NCBI GenBank assembly: GCA_963969395.1
Contig: OZ017804.1
Span: forward strand, 7,006,001-7,070,000
Length of the DNA: 64,000 nt
Source: Pseudoscleropodium purum
Taxonomy: Eukaryota; Streptophyta; Bryopsida; Hypnales; Brachytheciaceae
Direction of reading: 5' to 3'
Shown here: piece after piece, positions 48,631 through 61,027 of the stretch
Numbering within the stretch: position 1 is the first letter of the stretch
How the letters are laid out: every line of letters begins with the position of its first letter
Program-made: the position numbers and the translations under genes
Notes under the pieces: generated by a model
The model's database searches: none
The model's input: only the letters and a program-made list of their open reading frames with translations
What the model was told of the DNA's origin: nothing

Positions 48631-50800
48631 GCAGTTATGGGTAACTTTTTAACCTGTGGAAGGGTGACAGGGGCCTGTGACCATGAACTGTAATGTACTG
48701 TACATTCACAATCCTTCGGTTTGCATCCACCATTTTTCCACTGTGTATGATTGATTTAAGTAAAAATTGGAGGTGAAATTGCATATTCTCTGTGAGTGAT
48801 AAAATATCATGATTTTTTTTTTTAAGAATTGAAGAGAATTCAAAATATGGTTTAAAACAATTTGGAAGTTTGACCACATAGGTATGGTGTACTTTAAATG
48901 TATTTATGTGGAGGTATATGTAAATGCAATAATGTAGATTTATGGAATGTTACGGTAGGTAAATACCAATGTTGTGTGGAGATCTAGAAATTTGGAATTC
49001 TGGAATTGATGTGAACATCATATAATAACTTTAGTTTTTTAAATGTCCATTCATATCTCCATCCAACACTAGTGTATACAATCTTTTGATGAGTTGTACC
49101 AACCAAATACATATTAGATCTAACCTACTAGATTTGTTTTCTTAGAGCCTAAAAACCACTTAAATGCAATAAAAACTACTTGCAAGTGAAAATTTAGCAA
49201 TGTATTTTGCATTTACACTGAATAAATTGCTACAAGGTTTAGAGATAGTATCGTTCTTTTTTTAAATGCATGTATACAATTTGGGAGTATTATTATTTTT
49301 TTCATCCACATTTTTACATCTTTCATCTATGTCTATGGATGTAACTCAATTGATGTCATCATTCTAGTGAAGATCATTTATTGCATTACACACAATAAAC
49401 AATATAAGAAACCTTGTAACATGGCTATATTGATTTGTCCTATTAGTGAGGGGAAATTAGCATCACCTAGATAATCATTGTTACTACAAAATACTATGAC
49501 TTGGACTAATTTGAAATAATTTGACTTTGATTCTAACTTCATGTCACACACCCTATTGAGATTCCAACATACCAAAGAGCACAACATTCAAAATTGTATG
49601 CAAAAGTTATGGCTAAGTGTAGGCTTTGGAGGGTAATAGATGCTTTAAAAATTGTTTCTTCCACATATATATAATGGAAGCAATCCATTTTTTACCACTT
49701 AAGTAGTTTATGGTATCTACAAGGTTGTTTTTTCTACATGGTAATTTTTGCATGTGTAGAAATAGGCATCAGAAGGTATGCATAATTTTCCAAATTTCTT
49801 TTTCCACAACATAAAATTAGAGTTAATATTTTTAGTGAAAGATGGGCTTGCTACCTTCCAGTGATGTAGACCATCTTCTTTCCAACCAAGGGTTGGTTGC
49901 AATATTGAGAGTCTTCTAAGTCAATCATAATGTGCCACAATTGCATAGGAAATTGTGCCATATTTAATTGTTGCTCATCTCTAGTGCACAGAAAGAGAAT
50001 AGTCTAAAGTAGAGTTACTCATTACTAATTAGTACCTCATTGGCAATCAGTAGGGTCCTGAAATCTAAGAAAAGTTGTGATTCATTTCCAACCATCAATT
50101 CTTGGTTTCCGACCATCAATTCTTCCATTCTTTTCATGACACATATACTTGGCTTGAAGTGCCAAAGTGAACCACAAGTAGTCTCTTAGACAAGTGGTTT
50201 TGGAATAGTCTAAACATTGAACATAGGTCCAAACTAACTTTTGGCTTTCAAAATTCATAATAATTTCAATTTAAGAGATAAACTTACCAAAATTTCTGCA
50301 ATCCCCATCATTTCTATTTGTACACCGCTGAAAATATTTGCTTTGCCCTACACACCTCCAGATCATGTCCACAATTGCTTATTTGATAGGTTACAGGTGG
50401 ATCCACTACATATTGCTTAAGTAGAACGTTGATCATAAATGGGTTACCTCCCATATATATTCATTTTGGAGATGCACACCGAGTGATGATGGCAGTTTTA
50501 AACACGGTGTGATTTTGCGTGTCGCCCACCTTATTACATGGACCAGATTTGAAGGCCCTAATTCCCAAACTAACTGACACTAACTCCTGGAGTCATGGTA
50601 ACCAAGAGCGTACTACTACTAAGCTAACTTTGCAAAACCCAAGTGCCATGTGCAAATCATGGGCTAACTTAAGAAGCTCACATGATGAGTTTGATGACCC
50701 AGTGTTTCATGCCCCCAATGCAATCATTTTAAAAATAAAAACAAAAAAACCCACAATTAGCTTTTAATAATATTCCAAGCCCCATTTTCTTGTTGAAAAA
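48631..50800. other. AT-rich intergenic DNA with an interrupted family D copy
   Basis: Family D text appears in two pieces: 49555-49690 (ATTCCAACATACCAAAGAG, GTATGCAAAAGTTATGG, TTTCTTCCACATA) and 50445-50535 (TTTTGGAGATGCACACCGAG, ending CGCCCACCTTA). About 750 bp of unrelated AT-rich DNA separates them. No gene was recognised. Confidence 0.5.
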
Positions 50801-51545
50801 GCCTGATGAATAGGAGCCACGTCCCACCCACATAGGGCTGTATAATCCTTTTGGAGGAGTCTGTCCTGTCCCATCCCGGGGCCCTCCCTCCTTCCGGGGG
50901 GTCCCTCTCGGGGTCCCGTCATTCATCGGAGCCAAAAGGGGAAAAAGAGGGGCAGCATCACAGGAGGGTTGTGGCAGGTTCGGTTGTTGGTCAAAGGTCA
51001 AGCATCAAAAGAGATGAGGGGCTAAAGGCAGACCAAAAGCCCCCAAGTGGACAGGAGGGATGATGTCTTGGTGGTCCCCTTTTTTAATATTTTTTTATTT
51101 TGTTTTTTCGCTGGAGGGAGGGAGGGCGAGGGAGAGAGAGAGAGATGGCACATGACATTATTTTTGGAAGACCATTGTCCTTCTCGCTACAATCATATGA
51201 GTGTCGTCGTCGTTGCACACCATCTTCTTCCATTTTCCCGGTGGGGTGGGGGCTCATCTCATCTCATCAGTAGTTGTTGTAGTAGTTCAACTATGTGCTG
51301 CATTTTTGCCGTTTGTCTTGGTTGTGGATTTATTGTTACACCTGCATAATTTGGTGGGGGAAGTAACAATGCTTGGGGTGGTGGTGGTGGTGTGTTTTGA
51401 ACTCTTTTGTTGGATTGTTGTGAATTTCACATTTGGGCGGTTTGGAACTTTTTTGAGTTTCACCAGCTATTTTCCTTCAATTCCCACATTGAACCATTTT
51501 TTTCAGCTAGGGAGCATTGACTCCCTCGCTCGTTGTTCCTGAGGG
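50801..51545. other. GC-richer island without a recognisable protein
   Basis: C/G-rich blocks at 50865-50930 and a GGGAGG/GAGAGA tract at 51114-51145 resemble the composition of the Aux/IAA promoter and leader. Open frames up to 113 residues lack motifs and codon structure that I can support. It may be a promoter of an untranslated RNA, a gene relic or a regulatory island. Confidence 0.35.
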
Positions 51546-52073
51546 AAAACATTGAATTTTTTTTTATTAGTCACACGTGATTTTTCTGCAAATTTTGAAT
51601 TCATGTTTGCAATTGGAGGCCCCAAATTAGTTGGGAGAGATGAAGTAGATGAATTAATTAGGTAAAAAATAGGGGATCTTTTTTTTTAACATGCACCTTT
51701 GGAATGATTTCATGGAGACAAGTGAAGGGGTCAATTCACCCTAGCCATTTTTTTCAATTACAGAGTTTGGATTTTTCTCTACTTTTTAAAATTGAAAATA
51801 AAAATTTTATAGATTTTTTCACTTGTTTTTCTCCTAATGTTTTGTAAATTGCAACTCGATTTTTTTCCCAATTGCATTAGCTAACAATGCACTAACTGGT
51901 GATTCTCCCTGAACATTGTTCTTTGAGTTGAATTCATTCTAAAATGATCTACATTGGGTGACCATCTCCAAAGCAATTGCTCTTGGAAGAATGAATGTCC
52001 ATGGGGGCTTTGAATTAGAAATGGATGTTTGAGTTTTTAAGTCGGAATTTCACTTCAATGAGATTCATGGTGC
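51546..52073. other. AT-rich intergenic DNA
   Basis: No gene, RNA or repeat boundary seen; poly-T tracts are frequent. Confidence 0.5.
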
Positions 52074-53006
52074 TTAATCCCTAAAGTTCCTTGACTATGT
52101 TTTTGCCAAAAACGCTCCAGAATTGCCATTTCTTATATAAGTTTCAAAATTTAGAAAAAAAAACATCTTTGGATACATATAACCGTAGGATCTTGTATTA
52201 CATTGGTTTGAAAAGATGTGGTAAAAATTTCTGAAATTTCCACAATGTAGATTGCAAGATATTAGCATTTGAAGTGACAAAAATCATTTTTTTATCCCTA
52301 CGAAAAAATGGGCAATTGAACTTCACAAGGTCACATTTATATGAAAAAATGTTCAAAATGATTGCAACTCTTTGGATTCATTCTTCAAGGCATGTTGGCT
52401 ACATGCTTGAAAACTTTTGGATCATTTGAAATTGTACAACATATAGGAAAAAAAAGTACGTAGAAAGATGTAGAGAATGGTTCAAAATACTAAATTATTA
52501 ACAATTTATGTATGGAATTGAAATATGCCAATCCCAATGGTTGTAATGCTGTAATAAATAATCTTCACCTAATTTTTTTATTTTTTTCCAAAAATATTGA
52601 AAATTGAGTTCAATAAAGGACTTCAAAGTTTATTTTGGGGTAGAGAATCCATAACTGCCTGCAAACTAAAACATCTCATAACTTTTGACTCATTGATCAA
52701 AATGGAATAATTTAGAGATTTTAATGTACATATAAATCTAGAAAACCAATTTCAAATTTGGGTTTTTGAAAAAAATGATTTTTTCAGAACTGCTCGGACT
52801 GCCAAAGTTGAGAAACAAACTATATATTAGGCTATAATTTTTTACTCATATTTCCAAATGTCCTGAAATTTAGTGCGCATAAAAGATATTCCTTGTCCAC
52901 ACCTTCTATGAAAATTTGGGTCCAAAATATGGAAATCACTAGTCACACGCACTTGCCCAAAATTTCTATGTTGCCAAAAAACACAGTTTGGTCCTTTAGG
53001 GGTTAA
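52074..53006 (+). mobile_element. TTAA element E5 (933 bp)
   Basis: Left end TTAATCCCTAAAGTTCC and right end, on the minus strand, TTAACCCCTAAAGGACC; TTAA is intact at both boundaries. It aligns from end to end with the copies at 13368-14290 and, inverted, 33117-34032. Shared blocks include CCGTAGGATCTTGTA-like text, GATTGCAAGATATTAGCATT, CTTCACAAGGTCACATTT, GGACTTCAAAGTTTATTTT, GATCAAAATGGAAT and CTTGCCCAAAATT. No coding sequence is present. It is the best preserved complete copy for defining the family. Confidence 0.85.
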
Positions 53007-55222
53007 TTTTTCTTTTGTGTGATTTGGTAAAAATTACAATTTAGGAGTAACTTTGCCTTGTTGATGATCTAAAAGCAACCAAAAAAAGTTCAAGCCCAAT
53101 TGTAAAAAATATTTTTTTGTAATAAAAAAACTTGCCTCCTATGCTTTTCACAAGCCTCCCCCCAAACCTTTATTGACCAATAATTCTTATCCTCCTCTTG
53201 CAAATGTTGCACATCTTTGAGTAGAATTTTGAAATTTCTTTGTGTCTTTTTATCAAGGTTTGTCCAATTCAAGGTCCACCCCAAGGTGGTAAATGCATCA
53301 TTCATCATAACAATTGTAAAAGCCTATGTATTAGAGAAAGATGATGTCATTGATACTAAAAACAATTTGAAGTTTAGATAACAAACCACTTGATTATTTA
53401 TGAGCAACTCATTAGACGAAATTTCCAACCAATTGCCATTTTTCTAGTATGCAATAGCAAACTATTAAATGTTGCAATTAAAACTTGCTAATTGTAAAAT
53501 AAAAAATAGTGATTTGAAAGGTTTAAAGGAGACATTGATTCATCTAAAAAACACCCATATTTGGAAAGACCTAGAGAATTTGGATATGGTTTGAAGAATT
53601 GATTATGGATTTTTTTCCAAAATTTGAAGGGTTAAGATTTTTCCTCCATTAGTGCAAAGCCTCTCATTATTTATCAACTTCTAACATTCACATCTCTTAT
53701 TCTATAACTTGGAAGTTTAAATTCATTAAATATTGAAAGCATAGGGGTCATTTACATTTGAGGAGTGGGATTTATTGAATTTAATATGAAATTCACTTTT
53801 TACTAGGAAATCATGAAAAAATACAAAATTGAAATCAAATATGGACTTGGTTGTAAAAGAAAGGTCCTAAATATAATTACATAATCAAACTTCAAAATCC
53901 TACTTTATATATGTTTTGTCCATCTACTATATACAAATGTTTTGTTCTTTTAATTTTCTAAAATGAATCCCTATGTCTTCAAATTGTAGTAATTTTAGTT
54001 CTATTGGGAAATTTTGGAAATTGAGTTGATTTTTTAAAGATAAAATGAAAAGAACTTCATATAAAATACAAAACATTCTTTAAAACTCTGAATTTTTTTT
54101 TCATCATGCTTATTATATAAACCAAATTTCTATATCATTCTATATGTAAAAACAAGACTATGGGCCCTCAATTTCAAACTATACTAAAATACACCATTTC
54201 AAGATTTTTCAACATATTCAAGCAAATTAAGAATTCAACTTAGAAAGTTCTATTTTATTGGTTTTCTCATGAGGGAAAAAATTATTTTGAATATCCATTG
54301 CAATAGGAAAATTATCATTTTGAATGTCCAAATTAAGTTTTAATATCTAGAGATCCACAAATATGTTTCATTGTTTTAAACTTTGAAAGTGCCAAGTCTA
54401 CTGCAAAGAATTTCTTGAGAAAGAATTGGTCGTCTTGCGCATCTAAGCATGAAACATTGCACTAGACTAACACAATAAGAAGAAGGAATAACTTCGTGGA
54501 ATATTGTTTGTTATTAATGGTAGTTATTAGGCACTCAAGGTATATAGCACTAAACTAACACAATAATGTGCGTGGACCTATTTAAACTAAAAAATTTGAT
54601 AGATATTTGTGTTTCAAGTGCAAAGTAACTTTCTTTTTATACCTCCCTTCATTAAACTTCGAATCCTCTTGACTAAAATCTTTTGCATTGTAGATTTTAA
54701 ATTAAATTAATTTTTAGTTGAAAAATTAAATTTAGGGTTTTAAAACCATTAATTTGAAATTGAAAAAAATTGAAAATTTAATTTAATTCTTTCAAAAATT
54801 ATTGAATACAAATAAATACAAGAGAGTAGGGAAAACTAAATCATCACTAGTTCTTAAATAGAATAGAAACATGTCAATTATGCATTATAAAATTGTTGTA
54901 GCAAACAATTAAAATATGGTAATTTTTTTCTCCAAAAAATCTTGAAAATTGAGTTCACAAAAAAAATTTATATATCATTTTTTTTCCATAGAGATGGCTT
55001 GATTTCCTACAAACACGACTCGTCAAAATGACCACATCATTGAACCAAATAGAATGAATCAAATAGATAAAGAGAGCATTCAATAAAAGAATTGACATAC
55101 TTATAAAGCTTTGTTTCATGTCATTCTCACAAGTAATGCAAGAGCTATATGGAATTTTTCAATTTCTATCTTAAAATTGATTATGTGGATTGTTTCTAAT
55201 CTTTATGCTTAATATATTGTAT
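53007..55222. other. AT-rich intergenic DNA, no gene seen
   Basis: Short, low-complexity open frames only. No structured RNA or element end was resolved. Confidence 0.5.
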
Positions 55223-55452
55223 CATTAGAAGATTTTTGGGGGGTCCAGATACCTGTTTCGAGCTTGTTCCCCCGTAGTTGTTCCCTGGAGTGAGGAAAAC
55301 AACCTGCTGTCAAAAAAAAATTCATAAAAAAAAAATTGGTCAATGACGTGGCAGGGTCTCGACCATGTCAAACCGTTGTGCCGAACTTGTTTCTTGTGTT
55401 CACAGGCTGTGATAACTCGCAGGCATCCAGAGGCCCCTAAAATCTTCTAATG
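55223..55452. mobile_element. 230-bp miniature inverted-repeat element with ~33-bp TIRs
   Basis: The left end CATTAGAAGATTTTTGGGG and, on the minus strand, the right end CATTAGAAGATTTTAGGGG begin arms that match at about 27 of 33 positions, ending at CCTG in both. The interior is GC-richer than the flanks. It does not use TTAA and shows no clear target duplication. It is unrelated to the other families in the window. Confidence 0.75.
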
Positions 55453-57229
55453 TTCATGCAAACATAAAAAAGGTTGAAGTAGCCATATTTTATAGCACAT
55501 CTTAGTTTTTTTTCATATCCTTTAGACATTTAGGGGTTAAATAAAAGTTTTTACAGTTGGATTCATTCAAATTTTTAAAAAAATAGCTATTTCGACTTTG
55601 AGAAAAAATAGTTTGAGTTCTTTTTAAACTCAAAAATATAATATTTAATAAATAAAAAAAGTGAAATTATAGTACATTCAACTTTTAGAGACAATACCTT
55701 GAGTTAAATTAAAAATAGCTAATAGGCTATAAACTCAATTTTCAATATTATCACCTCCACAAATAAATTTAAAACAAACAAAAACACTTGAGAAACATGT
55801 ATTTTGCAACTTTCTATTTTTAATGATGAAATGCAATTCAAGTGGCAAACAAAATTCAAGGTTACTATGAAAACAAAAAAAGCACCTATTCATCCAAAAA
55901 TCCTATCATTTTTGGCAAAGCACTTCAACAATAAACCTCATCTTTCTTGGGTAATGGTAGAGCATATGACAATTGCTTAGAAAAACCATTTTGACTTGCT
56001 AACAAAGTTATGATGTCAATATACTTGACTAATAATCAATGTTATTAAATAATCACATTGAAAAACCTACTTAAAATTCATCTATTTGATCATTACAATC
56101 AATGTTCAAGGAGTACCACAAATTAGTTCATTGTTAGCCAATGAAATTAGGAAACAAATCCCAATTACACTTTGAAAACATTGGAAAAAGCTTAGTAAAA
56201 AAACCTATTGAATTTCTCATTTTATTGTGGAAAAAAAAATCAAAAAATCAAACTTGGTACTTAGTTCACTATGGGAATTCAAGGAAAATAGCTTGTAAAA
56301 CTCTATTACAATTTGAAAACATATTTTTAAAATCTTACTAAAAAAATCTACAACATTTCTATTTAGAGTTAAAAAATAGAAAAACAAAGAAACTTAGTCC
56401 TTGAAAAATCCGGTTTTTTTCAATGTAGAAATTGAAGGGAAATAGCTCATAAAACTATAAATATCTAGAACCACCATTGTGATGAACAAGAGTTGGTCAA
56501 TGATCCCAAAATGGGATTAGGATAATCAGCCAAATGTTCATTTTTGGAAGATTTTTTTGAATTTATACTAAGGGCATGAAAAAATTAATTATAGGAGCCA
56601 ACCTATTTCTAATCACCCCCCCCCTCCCCCCCATTTTCAACCTATAGACTAATCTCTTTCTGTGAAGTCGTCGTGCAGTTCCCGAAGTACATAATTGTGG
56701 TGTATTATCATTGGTTGTCAAGCTCTCAATATTGCAACCAATCCATGGTTGGGAATAGAAAAGTCTATACCAATATAAGTCGTACAATATAGTTCAGTTA
56801 AAAAATTTATGATAATTATATTTTGAGTTAAAAAAATTCTAAAAAATTCTATAATCCCTCCAAACTCTATTTCTACATCAGGGAAAATTTCTACACTCAA
56901 GAAATCTACACTCCACATGTTTGTAATTGCTCAAGTGGTTGGAAATGAGTCGTCTCCCTTAGAAACCAAGCAAAATTTAGTCAGTTTTGAGATCGTTGGA
57001 GCTCGTTGAGCCAATGATTGGAAAAAATCGGCAATTAGTTCAAAGTTAGCTGGTGGAATTTGGAGAAAAACTGGTTGCAATTTGAAAAGAACAACAAGAA
57101 TCCGGTGAAAAAAATCTGTAAATTTTTTATTTAGAGTAAAAAAACAGAGAAAAGAACTGGACTCATTTCTTCGAAAACTTGTTGAATATGAGAATGGAAG
57201 GAAATTAGCTGGTAAAATTCAAAAGAGTT
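55453..57229. other. AT-rich intergenic DNA
   Basis: An isolated right-end-like TTTAGGGGTTAA at 55529-55540 suggests a degraded TTAA element; its other end was not found. A C tract interrupted by one T lies at 56616-56632. The stretch 56690-56760 and the stretch 49880-49945 share TTGCAACCAA(T/C)C and TCAATATTG in inverted orientation. Confidence 0.45.
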
Positions 57230-57824
57230 CCCAAACACTTGGGTTGACCCTCATGGCTGCTTCCACTTTTCGGGGGCGCTGACACCCGCCCAAAACAAAA
57301 GGTCCCGCTGTCCATGGTCCATCCGGTGGTCCCCACCCCCGGGCTTCCTTTCCTCAATCATGGAATCTCACATGCTGGCTGCTTCACATGGGGTTGCCCC
57401 TCGCAAGCTAGCTAGCTAGCGATAGCGAGGCTTCTTCGGCCATATCTTATGGCTTCCAATAAAAGGGCCTCGGGTTGGTGAAAACACACACTGGCAAGCC
57501 CATGAATTGAAGTGCTCCTGACGGACTGGGGCTTACTTTTGGTCGCCCAAGTCATGAGTGGGGAGCGCCCTTTTTATATAAAAATGCACACAAGAAGATG
57601 GAGACGGGGATCGCGACGGAAAAACAATGGACACAAGGAAGGACGGGGTGTGATCCCGGGGGGCTTTCGCACAGCAGAATTTGGGTGTTGGTAGCAGTTG
57701 GGTTCATGGCCTGAATATGGTGGTTGGGTTCTGTGCAATAAAGGGGAATGAGAAAGGGAATCTTTGTATCTTTTCAGTTGGAAGGGTTTGGCTGGAGTCT
57801 AGCTTGAAGGGAATTGGAAATCAT
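57230..57824. other. GC-richer island with TATA-like box and small hairpin
   Basis: The island holds CCACCCCCGGGC, a GCTAGCTAGCTAGC core flanked by CCTCGC (57399-57404) and GCGAGG (57425-57430), and TTTTTATATAAAAATG at about 57570-57585. No convincing coding region follows; the 60- and 111-residue frames lack motifs. A promoter for an untranslated transcript is possible. Confidence 0.35.
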
Positions 57825-58128
57825 TTAAGGTGGGTACCCCATCCCAAACTGTCAATTTTTTTGCTTCTGTGCATAGTTACTATTATTGTTACTCTTGTCA
57901 AATTTTCATCGATTTTCTTGTTGATAAGTGAAAGGAGGTTCCAACACACCAAAGAACTTGATATTTGGATATTGTATGCAAAAGTTACGAAGGAACAAAG
58001 TATGGTTCTTAAATAGTTTCTTCCACATAGGTAACATAATTGATTTTCAAGATGTGTACAAAGTGAAGATGGTGGTTTAGAGGCAATGGCGCATTTTTTT
58101 TTTTTTGGGGGGGGGGGTCCACTTTACA
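57825..58128 (+). mobile_element. Family D miniature element, copy D3
   Basis: Left end TTAAGGTGGGTACCCC, right end GGTCCACTTTAC after a run of eleven G. The interior has TGAAAGGAGGTTCCAACACA, ATTGTATGCAAAAGTTACGA, TTTCTTCCACATAG and AAAGTGAAGATGGTGGTTTA, all shared with 62080-62372. The right limit could be about 12 bp further at a second CACCTTA. Confidence 0.75.
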
Positions 58129-58854
58129 TGAACTCACCTTATGCAATTGTTTTCATTGGTTGTTGGTTCTCAAAACAATTTTATTACTCTCTATTTTCGG
58201 ATTTCTATTATTATCATTGGTGTTAGAAATGATTTGGACATGTTTTTGTTTTCTTCTTGTTTGGGAAATAAGAAATGTGCTTAGTAATAGGAAGTGGAAA
58301 AAGTCAATAGTGAAAATGCAAATTGGTGATCCTTTGGGAGATAGTGGGAAGGAAAAAAAATAACATGTTCCATTTTTCATGCAATTTGAACAAAAGTTTT
58401 GGGTAGGAATTTTTGACTCCCACAAAATTGAAGTCATTTGATAGTTTCTATCTAAGAGGGACAAAGTTGATACACTAGTAGAAAACAAGGAGGAAAAGAC
58501 CTTGCCAAAAGATCCAACCTCCAAGTAAGCTCTTCTTTAGATGAGCTAGTTCAACATCTCCCACTTCTTTTAGTAGGTGGATTTGCTAAAACCTCATAGT
58601 TAGGATTGATGTGTTTCAATTCTGTTTTAGAATTGTTAATGATTTAATTTTCTATTCTATCTTATACCTACTTCTACTTGATAATTTTTCTTCAAAATGA
58701 AAATTATTGTCCAAAATTTATTTATTTTAAAGATTTGAAGCACAATTCCTCACCATGAAGATTTAAACTTTAAAATTTATAATGCAAAAACCTAAATTAA
58801 AGGGATTCAAAGTCTAAAAACTAATAAATCAAGAAGCAAGAAAATGCTTTGTTT

Positions 58855-58947
58855 TCAACTTTCATCACTAATATCTTGCAATCTTCATGGTTGCAATTTT
58901 GAAGTTTTTTTTTTGGTGAAACATAGTTATAAACCTTTAAGGGTTAA
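58855..58947 (-). mobile_element. Truncated TTAA element fragment
   Basis: On the minus strand this begins TTAACCCTTAAAGG and continues with a GATTGCAAGATATTAG block, matching the first ~90 bp of the E family. The rest of the element is missing or unrecognisable. Confidence 0.55.
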
Positions 58948-59353
58948 CAAGTCAATCAAGAAATCATCTAATTGAATCCACCTTAAAAATTGAAAATCTA
59001 ACAAAGATTTGAACATTGTTTTAGGAAAAGGTAGTTTGGAATAGTTTTTGGTCAAGACTCAAGAGAATAAACTTTAAATAGAGGATAATTACAATGAAAT
59101 CATTAACTCTATGACAATACAACAACCTAAAAGTATCCAATGGATGATAAACAATCCTTTCATGTAAGACAAAATTGCATATATTCAACCTTGAAAATTT
59201 TTTGTGATAAGGAAAGGTCTTGCACAATAGTTTGAACCTCTAATGAATGCACTTTATTTTTCTTAAAACATGTGATCTATATCATACCAACAAAAAGGAT
59301 GATTTCTACAATGACCAATATGGTGTTCCAAGGCTAATTTACATCCAACAAAT

Positions 59354-59645
59354 TAAAAACCCTAAAGGACTGGGAGGAAGGGGATGTCAGGGTGACATTG
59401 TCAAAATCTGCAGTTTTTTGGTATATTATTCAAAACTAAAAATTGAAACTTTTTTTGAAACTTCAACTGTAAAAAATTAAAGTAAAGTATTTTATCAGAG
59501 TGTGAAAAAAATTTCCGATCATATAACAATGTGGATTGAATGATTATAACATTTGGAAGAGAGACTTTATTTTCCATTCCTATGAAATGGGGTCAATAAA
59601 CTTTGGGCCCTCTTTGAATGAAATTTTTGCTCTATACAAGAATGG
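59354..59645 (+). mobile_element. Fragment of the E family left end
   Basis: TTAAAAACCCTAAAGGAC is followed by text aligning with the first ~300 bp of the copy at 52074 (ATGTGGATTGAATGATTATA and CATTTGGAAGAGAGA in the same order). No matching right end was found downstream. Confidence 0.5.
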
Positions 59646-61027
59646 AAAACTTGACCATTTATATGTATATGATTTTAGATTCACTCATGAAATTTTTTAG
59701 AACCAACTAAGATGTCTAACTTACACTAAATCCCCCTACAATGCAAGGAGGTTAAATGAATTGGCAATACACTAGTCATTTTATTACTGATTTCTTCTGC
59801 AACGAGGAAGTTTTTTTATTTGGAATCCAAACAGTGAAAAATTAGAAACAAACATTTGGAATAAGTAAAAAAAAAAAACTCAATTATTTTTTACTTCACT
59901 AAGTTGCAAGATAATAGGACTTGAAGTCAGAAGAAAATACTTTTTTTCCTCGAAATCGCCCTAATCTAACTAACAAAGTTTGGCTCTTCTTAGAATGTGA
60001 TTCGAGGACTAAAATTGTTTTTCTGCAACAATTGTACACTACATTTAATTAGTTACATGCATGCCAAATTTCCAAAGTCACTAAGTTTTTGCAAAAGATT
60101 CTCCGAAGATTCCCAAATAGTTTGAGCTACCTAAAAAAAGTTCAAGGCAACATAACTTTTGATTCCGATTAAAGAAAAAAACATTCACCAAGGAGGTACA
60201 TGTTTACACATTTTGCTGAAATGTCATGAACATCTGACCAAAAATGACTTTGTATCGGAAAACACCGGCGAAATTTCTTGCGTGTGTTGAACAAACACTT
60301 GAAATAAAAGAATCCACAAAACCTAATTTTTTTGGATACTAATATAAGTATAATACAACAACAACAACCCTCCCACCACCACCATCGGGCATAGGGTCAT
60401 TTTCGTGCGTAGTAGTAGCGAAGCTCCGTCCACCCTATGTACAAAAAACACTATCATTGCGCCAACATCCTCAAGTGCTCTTTGCATGATGCGAGCCTCT
60501 CGGGGGTTGAATGGGTCCCCTACAAAATGACGCAGTGGAGCATATCATGTTCCCAATCTGTCTCTATTTCAGATGACAGAGGTAATATTCTTAGGATGTT
60601 ATTCGGGTCGACAATGGGCCCTCGTTTGCAGGGGTATGGCCCCCCCGGGGACCGTGATAATGTACATCTGTCTGATTTTGTGGGTGCCTTGACTGTAAAA
60701 ATAATTTCTAGTTGTACCCTTCTTCTCTTTTTTAATTTTTCTTTTCTTTTTTTTCCCCTTAATATTAGGAGGGGGTAGGGTAAGGTAAGGTATGGATGGT
60801 GGCCGACCGTATTCACAAGGAAAGAAGGAAAGGAAGACGTGTAAGTAAGTACTTTGCACGCAGTTGTACTCGCCTGCGACAGGAAGAAGGCGACAGGGGT
60901 TGTCGAGATAGATAATGTAAGTTACACGTCAACTGCGTTTTCGCTCAAGTCCAACTTTCAGGATAAAGTGAAGTGTCTGTCTGTCTGAAATCGGGTTTAA
61001 ATGGGAGCAATGAGTACATGAGAGAAC
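59646..61027. other. Intergenic DNA with a GC-richer island at about 60360-61000
   Basis: The island contains CCCCCCGGGGACCG and the direct tandem TAAGGTAAGGTA at 60780-60791. Open frames up to 113 residues show no family motif. No RNA gene was recognised. Confidence 0.4.

Noticed and set aside
57399..57430. Hairpin as a microRNA precursor
   Set aside because: The paired stem is only about six base pairs plus a self-complementary GCTA run, far too short for a plant microRNA precursor.
58153..58524. Overlapping open frames of 123 and 67 residues
   Set aside because: Both are AT-rich, low in complexity and lack motifs or splice context.
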